DNA of 64,000 bases. It comes from JALEFZ01 sp964564415. Lineage in GTDB: Bacteria; Bacteroidota; Bacteroidia; J057. The translations under genes were made by a program, and so were the position numbers. Below the pieces are notes generated by a model, which saw only the letters and a program-made list of their open reading frames with translations, was not told the origin of the DNA and ran no database searches. The stretch is taken from the NCBI GenBank assembly GCA_964564415.1, contig CAZMAV010000004.1, forward strand, positions 1-64,000. Reading direction: 5' to 3'. Shown in pieces: positions 26,911-36,334 of this stretch (position 1 is the stretch's first letter; every line of letters starts with the position of its first letter).

Positions 26911-27301
26911 GTGTGTAGCAATCGATTTGGCGACGCAAATAACTAAAATAGTGAACCAAAAACCAGCACCCCCATACCCTTCTTCAAAAAAGCCCATCAA
27001 CTGGTCAAATCGTAATAGATTCCTCCAGGTTAGCTGCCTCAAGGCCAGCCTTTAAGTACCTGACTTTATCGGCTAAGAAGATGACGCTACCAACCCCCGC
27101 CATGAAACGATCTCTTCAAAAAAGAGTATAGTGATTATCACGAATGAATGCGCTGTTGGCGCTGTTGTACATAACATATTTTAACCCCAACCCCGATACA
27201 CATGACAACCCTTCACCGCTCTGTCTTTAATAATCACCTTTGCCTTAAGGCAACTTTTTTACCTTGATTCCCGACATTATCCTAAAGAACTCTTTTCCAA
27301 G
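26911..27301. other. Divergent intergenic region, no gene
   Basis: It separates the SDR gene (minus) from the CBM9-like gene (plus). It contains a small palindrome TTGCCTTAAGGCAA at 27240-27253 followed by C and six T, 48 nt before the plus-strand start. This could be a leader attenuator, but the stem is only 5 bp. No exact TANNTTTG box was found. Confidence 0.5.
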
Positions 27302-28045
27302 ATGCGTGCTATCCTCACGATCATTCTGCTGGTATCCTTTACTTTTTTGAAGGCCCAACCCTTGGCACAAAAAATTCCCTTTCCCTGGACCCTCGAGACC
27401 ACTTCCTTCAAGAAGTCCGACTGGGAACACTTTCTGGGAGAAGACCGGGATTATATCTACCTGGGCCTTCTCATTCCCCGGGGAAAAGAATCTCAGCAGG
27501 TACTGATGACAGGGCTTACCCTTTGGTTGGGGAAAAAAGCCGAACACAAAAAGTCCATGGGCTTTCGCTTCCCCCTGGGCCTTCCCACTTCGGAGATCCC
27601 CCATACGACTCAAAAACTTCAGTCGGTCCTTTTCAATTGGGATGAGAAGGCCGACCGCATTGTAAAGACCTTCCAGCAAATGGAAATCATCAATTCCAAC
27701 GGAAAGGGAGATACCCTCATTGGCCCTGCCAATAGAATCGGAGGATACAGGACTACCTTCACCAAAGTTGGAGATTACTGGGTATATGAACTCATCATTC
27801 CCAAGGAAGGACTGCCGGATTACCTGGAAAATAATCAGAAAATAAAGCTGAACCTTCGAAGCGGAGCCCTCGGAAGGCCCAAGGACCTAAGAGGTACCGA
27901 TGCGGTAGGCTTCGTCAACAGCCGCCTATACCGCATGGGTTCGGGAGGAAAAAAGGAGCGAGACCGACTCAATAACCTTTTTTACTACAGTGATTATACC
28001 CAGGAAGTAAAGTTAAAACTAAAGAAAATCGAGTTGGACCTCTAA
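27302..28045 (+). CDS. Secreted protein with CBM9/DOMON-like beta domain
   Basis: This 247-residue protein has a signal peptide (MRAILTIILLVSFTFLKAQ). The rest is one beta-rich domain. The phrase RDYIYLGLLIPRGK, then LMTGLTLWLGKKAEHKKSMGFRFPL and later YWVYELIIPKEGLPDYL, resemble the CBM9-like family fold seen in Bacteroidota exported proteins, where the first strand covers a small-molecule or sugar-binding face. No catalytic motif, sorting domain or lipobox is seen. It is monocistronic; a hairpin overlaps the stop codon. The assignment to CBM9 is by pattern only. Confidence 0.65.
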   Translation: MRAILTIILLVSFTFLKAQPLAQKIPFPWTLETTSFKKSDWEHFLGEDRDYIYLGLLIPRGKESQQVLMTGLTLWLGKKAEHKKSMGFRFPLGLPTSEIPHTTQKLQSVLFNWDEKADRIVKTFQQMEIINSNGKGDTLIGPANRIGGYRTTFTKVGDYWVYELIIPKEGLPDYLENNQKIKLNLRSGALGRPKDLRGTDAVGFVNSRLYRMGSGGKKERDRLNNLFYYSDYTQEVKLKLKKIELDL

Positions 28046-28061
28046 GTTTCACTCGATTTTC
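28024..28061. terminator. Bidirectional-type hairpin spanning a stop codon
   Basis: GAAAATCGAGT (28024-28034) and ACTCGATTTTC (28051-28061) are perfect complements of 11 bp. The left arm lies within the last codons of the CBM9-like gene. It sits between two convergent genes and can stop transcription of both. Confidence 0.65.
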
Positions 28062-28100
28062 CTTAACCATACTGAAGACCTGGGCAACTCCACTGATCAC

Positions 28101-31100
28101 CTAGCGAAGCAGGCTGATGGTACCTGCCCGATCCAATTCATCTCCTGAGTTGAAAACTGCCCTTACCCGATAGGCATAAACTCCTTCCGGCATGGCTCTG
28201 CCCTGGGCATTCTTTCCATTCCAACTGTCGGTGAGGTCATCAAAACGGTCGATTTCCCTTCCCCATTGATCAAAAATGATGAAAGTCAGGCTGACAACTC
28301 CCTCTCCAGTCAGGAAAAAATCATCATTGACTCCATCTCCATTTGGGGTAAAAGCATTGGCGATGAGAAGGCGCCCATCAGGAATGATCTCCAGGGTTTG
28401 GCTATATACCTCAGGACAAACAAAATACTTGTTGTAGGCAGTCAGGCTAATGACATAGGTCCCTGCCTCGTCAAAACCAAAGGTCACATCTTCACTATCG
28501 AAAAGTCCGTTAGCGGTACCGAAGTCCCAAAAATAGGAAACAGCGTTCTCGGACTGATTGACAAAATCTATATTTTGAGCTTCTGAAAGCAGAAGGGGCT
28601 GATCAATAGGAGGATCGGAAATAAAGAAGGGTGTAGCCGGAGGATCAAAGGGTACATCCACAACCAGGGTATCCAGGCAGCCATTTTGGTCATTCACCTC
28701 TACCAGGAAATTACCTCCCTCAATGTTTAGTTGTATGGGTCCTTCATAGGTTGCAGAGCCTGTCCAAACAAAATTGTAGGGTTCGGTTCCGCCTTGAGCA
28801 CTTACTCCTGCATATCCATTGGCCAGGTCACAGTAGGCTTCCTGAAGGCTATCCAAGGACAAAATTAGGGTATCGGGTTGGTTAACAACTGCGCTGGCTA
28901 GATCCTGACAATCATTGGCATCGGTCACTTCCAGCAAGTAATCACCGGCGGCAATACCTTCCAGGTTAGGACCCTCTGACATGGGCGATTCCCTCCAAAA
29001 ATAAGCATAGGGTTGGGTTCCTCCACTTACCTCTGAAGCCAGGCTTCCGCTCTCCTCGCCAAAGCAAAGAACGTCGTTCACCCTCAGTTCTCCGATAAGG
29101 CTGTCAGGCTCTGTAATAGCCAGGCTGTCCAGGGGAATTTCACAGCCATTGCCGTCCATTACCCTGACTTCATAGTTGCCGGGGGCAAGGCTGTCAAATT
29201 GAGGTTCAGCTCTGCCCATGCCGTTGTTTAGCAGAAAGACATATTCGGGAGTACCTCCTCCGGCTTCGACGATAAGCTCGCCATTCCCATTGCCAAAGCA
29301 ATCTACCTGATTTTGCTCTACCAATTCCAAGGTCAAGGGAGTAGGCTCACTCAGGAAGGCAGAACTCGTATCCCGGCACCCCTTTTCATCCTCTACGGCA
29401 AAGGTATAAGCTCCTGCGAACAGGGAATCAAAACGAGAGGTATCCTGGGGATTGCCACCATCGATGAAAAAGGTGTAGAGGTCATTTCCGCCCTCTGCAT
29501 TCAGGAAGACTTCCCCAGTTTGAGCCCCATGACACAGAATATCGGTTTTTCCTGCGACCTCGAGCATCAGGGTATCAGGTTGAGAAATTTCGATGGGCTG
29601 GCGTGTGACACAAGCGCTGTCATCCTGTATGGCTACCTCATATATTCCTGCACCCAGGCTGTCATAAGAAAATTGTGAGGAAAAATTCGAATCGGCAAAA
29701 GAGAGGGTATAATTGCCTGCTCCTCCCCTACCTGAAAATTGGAGATATCCATTGTTTTCGCCAAAGCAAGCTACGGGACGAAGGCTATCTACCATCAACT
29801 CCAAAGAGTCGGGCTCCGACAGACTGGTCGAGGTTTGGGCTGTACAGCCATTGGCATCGCTGATGACAAAACCGTAGGTACCTGCATTTAATTGAGGGAA
29901 AGCAGAATCGCCCTGGACGGCCTGAGCATTCATTTCATAGGTGTAAGGAAATGCTCCCCCACTGACACCCAAGCTTATTTCCCCACTATTGCCCCCAAAA
30001 CAGTCGATGTCTCTTTCGAAAAGCACCGAAGCAATGAGGCTGTCCGGCTGCCGGATTTGAAATGGAATGGGAATGATACAATTGTTGGCATCCCTCAGGA
30101 TCACCGTATCCCTAAGTATGGGTAGTCCGTCGAAGAGAGGTCCAGGAGCAAAATTTACTCCGTCAAAGCTATATTCATAAGGCCCCGTACCCCCGAATGC
30201 CGTCATTAAAATAGACCCTGTGCTGTCGCCAAAGCAGGCCACATCAATCAGGGTGTCTATGCCTCCACTAAGGGTAGTTGGGGTAGAGATAAAGGTATCT
30301 ACGGTAGTCGTACAACCATTATCATCCAGGACTTCGAGGGTATAGATCCCTGCAAAAAGGGAGTCAAATACCGGACTGGCTCCAAAAGCACTACCTACGT
30401 TTCCCGAATTGGTGATAGCGTACTGGTAGGGAGGACTACCTCCGGCTCCCAGTCCTTCCAATACCCCACTTTGGTTGCCCTGGCAGTCGACATCTTGTCT
30501 GTCTACCACCGATATACTCAGCGGGGAAGGCTGGTTGATCTGTGCCGATACTGTATCCACACAGCTGCTATCATCCATGACAGTAAAGATGTATCTTCCC
30601 TCAGAAAGCCCCCTGATTTGATTGTCCGTAGAAAGGCTAACGGGATTGAGACCAAAGGTATAAGGCTGGCTTCCCCCCTGCCCATTCAAAAATACGGCTC
30701 CGGAGGAATCACCAAAACAGGCTACATCAATAACTTGATCTACAAGCCCATCGAGAGGAGTCGGTTCAGAAAGGGTAAGGGTATCATAGGCCAGACAGAG
30801 GTTGCTATCCCTGACAACAAAAGGATAGTCCCCGGCAGGAAGGCCACTGAAGTTGTTCTGACTTGAAAAACCCATACCATCAAAATTGAAGCTATAGCTC
30901 CCTGTGCCTCCGCTGACTGAAATTTCTGCTGCTCCTGTACTATTCCCAAAGCAGTCGATGTCTCGCTGGCCGGAGACCTCCGGTTGAAGTTGAGGTGGTT
31001 GCTGTATTCCAAAAAATAAAGAGGCCTCACAACCCATAGAGTCCCTTACATAGACCCGGTAGTTGCGGGCGGCGAGCCCGTTGAATCCGTTGCTAAGCTG

Positions 31101-32822
31101 GTAGGTTTGCTGATCCAGAGAGTATTCATAAGGTGGAAGTCCTCCACTGGTGGAAAATTCTACAACTCCCAGGCTGTCCCCAAAGCAGAGGTTATCACTA
31201 CGTTGAAGAATAGAAGGCTGTAGGGGAGGATTTTCACTAAGGCTTATCTGTAGACTTTCCTCGCAATCATTGCTATCCCTGACGTAAAGGGTATAGCTCC
31301 CTGCCGCAAGGCCATCAAATAAATTAGAGGATTGAAAGTTGTTTCCATCTATAGAAAATTCATAAGGGGAAGTGCCTCCACTGGCCTGAATACGGATCTC
31401 TCCACTGCTATCACCCCCGCATTCTATATCTACGGCATTGTCCAGGGAGAGCTGCAGGGAAGGCGGCTCATCTATAAAAAAGGTATCTGTCAAGAAGCAG
31501 CCTGTAGAATCGAAAACCTCGTAAGAGTAGGTACCGACAGGCAAATTATTCAAGTTATAGTCAGTCTGCCCCAGGGCGAAGGTAAGCAGAGGTACTCCAC
31601 TGGCATTATACCACACAAAATTAGCAGAGGCCCGGGCATCCAAATTCAGACTCGCCTGCCCACTGTTGCCCCCCTGACAGTTTACGTCATCGGTAATCAG
31701 GTTGGGGAAAGACGGCGGCAGGACTGTAAAGGTATCGGAGAAGGTGGCACATTCATTGGTAATCTGTGCGGTGTAGGTTCCCGCCTGTGTCACAAGAAGG
31801 CTGTCCCCTGTCTGGCCATTGTCCCATTGGAAATCGGCAAAGGGATAATCGGGGATGACAAGGACCTCCCCATCCGGACAAAGTTTATAGTCGTCCCTGA
31901 AGACCTTGTCCAGCGAATCCTGAACGTAGATTGTAATTGTATCATAGCGGGGATTGCCACAATTGTTGAGCACTTCTACAAAGTAAGTGGTGGTCGTATC
32001 CGGAGCGGCGATGGGATTCTGTGCCGTATCCGAATTTAATCCCGTAGCGGGGGTCCAGGTAAATTGATCGCCTGATCCTACGCTAAGTTGTACCGACTCC
32101 CCCTTACAGATGGCAGTATCCTTGAGTTTTTCTACAAAAGAAATATAATCCAGGCAAAATTGATGGGTATTGGCCAGACCGCCGGTGGCAGAGGTGAAGC
32201 CCCAGAAAGCTTCAGAATCTCCATTAAATATGTCGTTGATGATGTCTGCCTGATAATTGAGCCTCAAGTTACAGTCCACAAAAACCTTCAGGCTCATTTG
32301 ATCGGCGTCCCAGGTGATCTTCAGTTCATGCCACTGGCAATCCTCTGCATTCTGGCTGGTAGCGAGAATGGATGTAGGCCCTGCGAGGTTATTGGGGGTA
32401 CTGTGGTTGACGATGCCATCTCTCATGATGGCAAGGTGATCATTGGCCGGGTCGGAGCGGTTAAAATTCTGATGGGTGTCAAACTCCACTGCCAGGGAGG
32501 GAGCTATACCCTGGTAACCGATCCCTTCTCCCTGGCTCCCTACGCTGGTACTCACTTGCTGCAGGACAAAGGCAATACCATCTGCACCCATGGCATCGGT
32601 ACATCCCAAGAAGATATCATAGTAGATTTCAAAACCTTCCCCGATGTCAACCTTATCGAGGTACCAGACCGAGCCGCTTTTCCAGGTTACATTAGGAGTA
32701 AGGGTAAAACAATTGCCAGACTGGGTAGCATCCCCATTGAGTACATACTGTGCGCTCATCTGCCGAGGAAAAACAATAAGCAATACAAAAATCGACGAGT
32801 AGCTAAGTAGTTTTTTTACCAT
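28101..32822 (-). CDS. Giant surface adhesin: L-type lectin domain, 13 SprB repeats, PKD, T9SS type B CTD
   Basis: This 1573-residue protein has a signal peptide. Residues about 25-230 form a legume-lectin-like domain (VDIGEGFEIYYDIFLG, ADGIAFVLQQ, LAVEFDTHQN, WHELKITWD). Then come two Ig-like segments and, from about residue 375 to 1370, thirteen consecutive SprB-type repeats of about 75 residues. Each repeat has the core CFGDSSG...GGTxPYxYSxD...GLxAGxYxxxVxDxxxC. A PKD-like domain (NAVSYFWDFGTANG) precedes the C-terminal gliding-motility/T9SS type B domain (AFTPNGDGVNDDFF ... PEGVYAYRV). SprB itself is a mobile cell-surface adhesin driving gliding in Flavobacterium; here the lectin head suggests sugar binding. 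The gene is divergent from the ECF sigma gene. Confidence 0.95.
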   Translation of the reverse strand: MVKKLLSYSSIFVLLIVFPRQMSAQYVLNGDATQSGNCFTLTPNVTWKSGSVWYLDKVDIGEGFEIYYDIFLGCTDAMGADGIAFVLQQVSTSVGSQGEGIGYQGIAPSLAVEFDTHQNFNRSDPANDHLAIMRDGIVNHSTPNNLAGPTSILATSQNAEDCQWHELKITWDADQMSLKVFVDCNLRLNYQADIINDIFNGDSEAFWGFTSATGGLANTHQFCLDYISFVEKLKDTAICKGESVQLSVGSGDQFTWTPATGLNSDTAQNPIAAPDTTTTYFVEVLNNCGNPRYDTITIYVQDSLDKVFRDDYKLCPDGEVLVIPDYPFADFQWDNGQTGDSLLVTQAGTYTAQITNECATFSDTFTVLPPSFPNLITDDVNCQGGNSGQASLNLDARASANFVWYNASGVPLLTFALGQTDYNLNNLPVGTYSYEVFDSTGCFLTDTFFIDEPPSLQLSLDNAVDIECGGDSSGEIRIQASGGTSPYEFSIDGNNFQSSNLFDGLAAGSYTLYVRDSNDCEESLQISLSENPPLQPSILQRSDNLCFGDSLGVVEFSTSGGLPPYEYSLDQQTYQLSNGFNGLAARNYRVYVRDSMGCEASLFFGIQQPPQLQPEVSGQRDIDCFGNSTGAAEISVSGGTGSYSFNFDGMGFSSQNNFSGLPAGDYPFVVRDSNLCLAYDTLTLSEPTPLDGLVDQVIDVACFGDSSGAVFLNGQGGSQPYTFGLNPVSLSTDNQIRGLSEGRYIFTVMDDSSCVDTVSAQINQPSPLSISVVDRQDVDCQGNQSGVLEGLGAGGSPPYQYAITNSGNVGSAFGASPVFDSLFAGIYTLEVLDDNGCTTTVDTFISTPTTLSGGIDTLIDVACFGDSTGSILMTAFGGTGPYEYSFDGVNFAPGPLFDGLPILRDTVILRDANNCIIPIPFQIRQPDSLIASVLFERDIDCFGGNSGEISLGVSGGAFPYTYEMNAQAVQGDSAFPQLNAGTYGFVISDANGCTAQTSTSLSEPDSLELMVDSLRPVACFGENNGYLQFSGRGGAGNYTLSFADSNFSSQFSYDSLGAGIYEVAIQDDSACVTRQPIEISQPDTLMLEVAGKTDILCHGAQTGEVFLNAEGGNDLYTFFIDGGNPQDTSRFDSLFAGAYTFAVEDEKGCRDTSSAFLSEPTPLTLELVEQNQVDCFGNGNGELIVEAGGGTPEYVFLLNNGMGRAEPQFDSLAPGNYEVRVMDGNGCEIPLDSLAITEPDSLIGELRVNDVLCFGEESGSLASEVSGGTQPYAYFWRESPMSEGPNLEGIAAGDYLLEVTDANDCQDLASAVVNQPDTLILSLDSLQEAYCDLANGYAGVSAQGGTEPYNFVWTGSATYEGPIQLNIEGGNFLVEVNDQNGCLDTLVVDVPFDPPATPFFISDPPIDQPLLLSEAQNIDFVNQSENAVSYFWDFGTANGLFDSEDVTFGFDEAGTYVISLTAYNKYFVCPEVYSQTLEIIPDGRLLIANAFTPNGDGVNDDFFLTGEGVVSLTFIIFDQWGREIDRFDDLTDSWNGKNAQGRAMPEGVYAYRVRAVFNSGDELDRAGTISLLR

Positions 32823-32936
32823 GTTCTTTGTTTCGCAAGAGGTAAATTACAGAAAATATATGTCTTCGGGAATAAAAGCCACAGCTTCTTTGTCAAATAA
32901 GCAAAGCAGAGCTATTCAGACAGAAAAGGAAGCCCA

Positions 32937-33521
32937 TTGAATTTGACTCGACTCAGCGATAAGGAATTGATTCAAAAATGCCTGGAAGGAGAAAAAGAGG
33001 CCTTTCAGCCCTTGGTCCTCAGGTACCAGGATCAGGTGGCCCGCACGGTGGTCTCCATGTTGGGACCTGGCCAGGAGGCCGAAGATCTGGGACAGGAGGT
33101 TTTCATCCGACTTTATCGCTCTCTTGAGGCTTTCGAGGGAAAATCCAGCCTGGGAACCTACATTACAAGGATAGCCATCAATTTATCCTTGAATGAACTC
33201 AAACGTAAAAAAAGGAGGAATTTCTTTTCTCTGAATGATGGGGAAAAAAATGACTATTTGCTCAACCTCCCGGGTGGGGAAGCCAACGAGGAGGATAGAG
33301 CCAAACAGGAATGGGTGCAGGCTGCCCTCCAACAGTTGGAAGTCAAGTTTCGCTCTGTCATCGTCCTCAGAATGATGCAGGGCTACTCCACCAGGGAAAC
33401 CGCAGATATCCTCAACCTGCCCCAGGGAACCGTCCTATCGAGGTTGGCCCGGGGACAGGAAAAACTCCGAATTATTCTATACAAATTAGACCAAGTCAAT
33501 CTATCGAATCATGAAAGCTGA
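32937..33521 (+). CDS. ECF RNA polymerase sigma factor
   Basis: The start is a TTG at 32937 preceded by AAAAGGAAG; it gives MNLTRLSDKELIQKCLEGE, the normal N-terminus. The 194-residue protein has sigma-70 region 2 (LRYQDQVARTVVSMLG, EDLGQEVFIRLYRSLEAF) and region 4 (FRSVIVLRMMQGYSTRETADILNLPQGTVLSRLARG). It would direct polymerase to a specific regulon. It overlaps the next gene, a putative anti-sigma factor, by 11 nt. Confidence 0.95.
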   Translation: MNLTRLSDKELIQKCLEGEKEAFQPLVLRYQDQVARTVVSMLGPGQEAEDLGQEVFIRLYRSLEAFEGKSSLGTYITRIAINLSLNELKRKKRRNFFSLNDGEKNDYLLNLPGGEANEEDRAKQEWVQAALQQLEVKFRSVIVLRMMQGYSTRETADILNLPQGTVLSRLARGQEKLRIILYKLDQVNLSNHES

Positions 33522-33936
33522 AAAGCTAGCTATATACCGGGATCAAATGCTGGACAAGCTCCAGGGAAGGCTTTCTCCGGAGGCCTCCGACAAGCTCAAT
33601 CAAGCCATAAGCAGGAAACCTGAGCTTCAGGTACTCTGGAAAGAGGTAAAGGAAGTGCATGAAAAATTTGAGGGCCAACAACCTGACTATTCCCCATTTT
33701 TCGCCGCCAAGGTCATGCAAAAACTCGAGGAAGCGCCTCCTGCTACAGCTCCTAAATTGATGACAGGATTCAAATGGGTAGGGATTCCCGCCCTTGCCCT
33801 GATCCTCGGACTTCTCGCCTTTACTGCCTGGCAGGAAAAAAGCCTCGATTTTGAGACCCTGTCCGGAACCGAAGAAGTTTCCTTGGAAAATATGCTCATC
33901 GTGGAATGGACCCATAATGTGGAAGAATCAAACTAA
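33511..33936 (+). CDS. Putative anti-sigma factor, single-pass membrane protein
   Basis: This 141-residue protein has a cytoplasmic N-terminal part (about 1-80), a transmembrane helix at about 91-108 (WVGIPALALILGLLAFTAW), and a short external tail. It overlaps the sigma factor gene by 11 nt, the usual arrangement of ECF sigma/anti-sigma pairs. A classical zinc-binding HxxxCxxC motif is missing, so it would be a non-zinc or divergent type. The function is inferred mainly from position and topology. Confidence 0.75.
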   Translation: MKAEKLAIYRDQMLDKLQGRLSPEASDKLNQAISRKPELQVLWKEVKEVHEKFEGQQPDYSPFFAAKVMQKLEEAPPATAPKLMTGFKWVGIPALALILGLLAFTAWQEKSLDFETLSGTEEVSLENMLIVEWTHNVEESN

Positions 33937-33942
33937 CAGCCA

Positions 33943-34350
33943 ATGAAATCGAAGCTACAATCCTTTCTAATTCTTTTTCTGACCCTCTGCATAGGTATTG
34001 CCCTTGGCTTTTTGATCAATGGCCAAGTTGTCAAGCATCGCCTGGAAAAAAACAGGGAGTTTTTCAGAAATAGAAAGGGGAACATCACCCAGATCCTACA
34101 GGATACCGATCTCAGTGAGGAACAAAGGAATAAAATCGCTCCCATTCTGGAGCATCATTTCGGACGTATGCGCCACATCCACAGGGAGCACAAGGAGGAA
34201 TTCCGGACGGAAATAGAAGCATTAAGGGATAGCCTGGGGGTATACCTCAGCGAAGCTCAACTTCGTCAATTGGGGAGGGAGATGCGCGTCCTTAGCAGGA
34301 AAAATTTCAGAAAAAGAAGAGATCAGAGCAGACCTTCCCAAAAACCCTAG
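33943..34350 (+). CDS. Spy/CpxP-like periplasmic stress protein
   Basis: This 135-residue protein has an N-terminal signal anchor (SFLILFLTLCIGIALGFLI) and a highly charged helical periplasmic domain rich in Arg, Glu and Leu. It shows the LSEEQRNKIAPILEHHFGRM pattern typical of LTXXQ/heavy-metal-sensor-like Spy family proteins. Such proteins chaperone or sense misfolding and metals in the envelope. It lies 6 nt after the anti-sigma gene, so it may form the sensing part of the sigma switch (inference). Confidence 0.75.
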   Translation: MKSKLQSFLILFLTLCIGIALGFLINGQVVKHRLEKNREFFRNRKGNITQILQDTDLSEEQRNKIAPILEHHFGRMRHIHREHKEEFRTEIEALRDSLGVYLSEAQLRQLGREMRVLSRKNFRKRRDQSRPSQKP

Positions 34351-34411
34351 CTTGACGTATTTTGGATAATTAACAAAATTAATGTAAGGTTGCGCCTTAA
34401 AATCGAGGCGC

Positions 34412-36334
34412 ATGAAACGGATTCTCACTGCTCTGGCTCTTATTCTTGGCCTGGGCTTACTCAAAGGACAGGAAAACCAGAAATTGGACACGGTCCTTAT
34501 TTCAAGTCAACGCATTCCCCAGACCATCGAACAAAGCGGCCGGGACGTGACCGTCATCGAGGGCAAGGATCTGCTCGATCTTCCTATCGCTTCTCTCGAC
34601 GAATTGCTTCGCTACCTGCCCGGAATCAATGTCCAGAGTCGGGGAGGATTTGGTACTCAGGGTGATATCAGCCTGCGGGGAGCTACCTTTGCTCAGGTGC
34701 TCATGCTCATCGACGGGGTAAGGATCAATGACCCCCTCACCGGTCACTTCAACAATTACCTTCCCCTTGCACCTTCTGAAATCAAGCGCATCGAGGTCAT
34801 CTACGGACCTTCGGCAGCCTTGTATGGCCCAGATGCTGTGGGAGGAGTCATCCATATCATCACCCACAATTTTGACGGATCAGAGCCTCAGGATTCCTTC
34901 GGCGAAGCCCAGGCAGGTGCAGGACAATTTGGATTCCTGAGTTCTCGCCTGGGTGGGGGTGTGCCTACCAAAATTGGTTATATCAACGCAGGGGTGCAGT
35001 TCAACAAAGCCGATGGCCAGCCACTTCCACCGGATTCCAATGAAATATTTTCGGATTTTGACATTCGTACGGCCTCCATCTCCCTACACAAAGACCTGGA
35101 CCAGTGGCAGTTGGCCGCCAGGGCCGCCTATGATTACCGCCTTTTCAGTGCTCAGTATTTTTATACCAATAGCCCTGCCGACTTATCGAGAGAGGAAGTA
35201 AAGCAGTTTTGGAGTCAGGCAAGGATCAGTCGTCGTCATTCCAGGGGGAAATCTTCTCTGGATTTGGCCTTCAAATCTACCAGAGATAGCTTTTTGTTCA
35301 ATCCTGTCTTCCCGGCAAATATCCACCGAACCCGCTTTGCCTTCGCACAGTTTAACCATACCCAGCAGGTGGACGAAAGAATATCCCTGGCCTTTGGAGC
35401 ACAGGGCGATTACAGAGACATTCAGAGCACCGATCGGGGAGATCACAACAACCTCCACCTGGGCGTCTACCTGACCTCTCTCCTTCAGCCCAGCCCTGAT
35501 TTTTCCATTAATGCCAGCCTAAGGGGAGACCTCGACAATAATTATGGTTTTGAATTGTCTCCCCAGTTAAGCCTGAATTATCGCCTGTTCCAAGGCCTGC
35601 TTTCTGTCAGGGCCATGGGGGGAAGGGCCATTCGAGCTGCCGACTTCACCGAGCGCTTTATTTCGTCCCAGATCGACAACCTCAGCCCGGGACGAAATAT
35701 CGGAAATCCCGATCTTCGCGCAGAAAGGGCCTGGCATGGCGAAGCAGGCCTGGATCTCCGACCTGTAAAAGGACTTCAATTGTCGGTGACGGGATATTAT
35801 CGAAGAGACAACAATCTTATCGACTATGGTCTGGCCAACAGCAATGACATCAGCAACAATCAAAATCTCCTTCCGGACTCGGAGTACCTTCTGGCCCAAA
35901 ATATCCTCTCAGTACAAAGCCTTGGGCTGGAATCCCAATTGAGCTACAGGGTAGATAAGGGGGATTTTTCTTTGAATGCCTTATTGGGCAATCAACTCAT
36001 TCGGACCATTAATCCCAGCACAGCGGCAACCCGCTACCTTTCCAATAGGCCCAGATTCCTCTTTTCTGCTCAGGTGATCGGAGCTTATAAAGGCATAAAT
36101 CTGGCCTTGCAGCAAATCACAAAAATCCGGGAAGGAGCTGAAGATGAAGCCATAGGAGGCATATTGGAAGATCAGTACAGGGTGTGGAATGCCAAGCTTT
36201 CTGTGCAGATTGCCCAAGGAAAACTAGCCTGTTTTCTCCAAGCCCACAACCTCACGGATGTGGAGTATCAGGATATTCTTGGGGCCAGAATGCCAAGAAG
36301 ATGGCTTTCAGCAGGCCTTCAAATGAGGCTTTAA
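34412..36334 (+). CDS. TonB-dependent outer membrane receptor (BtuB-like)
   Basis: This 640-residue protein has a signal peptide, then a TonB-box-like TVLISSQRIPQT. The plug domain covers about 35-150 (LLRYLPGINVQSRGGFG, ISLRGATFAQVLMLIDGVRINDPLTG, IKRIEVIYGPSAALYG) and is followed by a beta-barrel ending in RWLSAGLQMRL. The form is that of siderophore/B12-type receptors (no SusC-type extra N-terminal domain). No riboswitch is seen in front. It follows the ECF sigma/anti-sigma/Spy-like genes at 61 nt, so that regulator may control it. The substrate is unknown. It ends 4 nt into the convergent response regulator gene. Confidence 0.92.
   Translation: MKRILTALALILGLGLLKGQENQKLDTVLISSQRIPQTIEQSGRDVTVIEGKDLLDLPIASLDELLRYLPGINVQSRGGFGTQGDISLRGATFAQVLMLIDGVRINDPLTGHFNNYLPLAPSEIKRIEVIYGPSAALYGPDAVGGVIHIITHNFDGSEPQDSFGEAQAGAGQFGFLSSRLGGGVPTKIGYINAGVQFNKADGQPLPPDSNEIFSDFDIRTASISLHKDLDQWQLAARAAYDYRLFSAQYFYTNSPADLSREEVKQFWSQARISRRHSRGKSSLDLAFKSTRDSFLFNPVFPANIHRTRFAFAQFNHTQQVDERISLAFGAQGDYRDIQSTDRGDHNNLHLGVYLTSLLQPSPDFSINASLRGDLDNNYGFELSPQLSLNYRLFQGLLSVRAMGGRAIRAADFTERFISSQIDNLSPGRNIGNPDLRAERAWHGEAGLDLRPVKGLQLSVTGYYRRDNNLIDYGLANSNDISNNQNLLPDSEYLLAQNILSVQSLGLESQLSYRVDKGDFSLNALLGNQLIRTINPSTAATRYLSNRPRFLFSAQVIGAYKGINLALQQITKIREGAEDEAIGGILEDQYRVWNAKLSVQIAQGKLACFLQAHNLTDVEYQDILGARMPRRWLSAGLQMRL

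Noticed and set aside
27240..27260. TTGCCTTAAGGCAA followed by T-run as a riboswitch or attenuator
   Set aside because: The stem is only 5 bp and no leader peptide or alternative structure is seen.
32088..32810. Open frames on the plus strand opposite the large adhesin
   Set aside because: They are products of the repeated codon pattern in the SprB array and lectin domain; no start context or domains.
28101..32822. SprB repeats as a recent tandem DNA duplication
   Set aside because: The repeats share only short protein motifs and differ strongly at the DNA level, so they are old.
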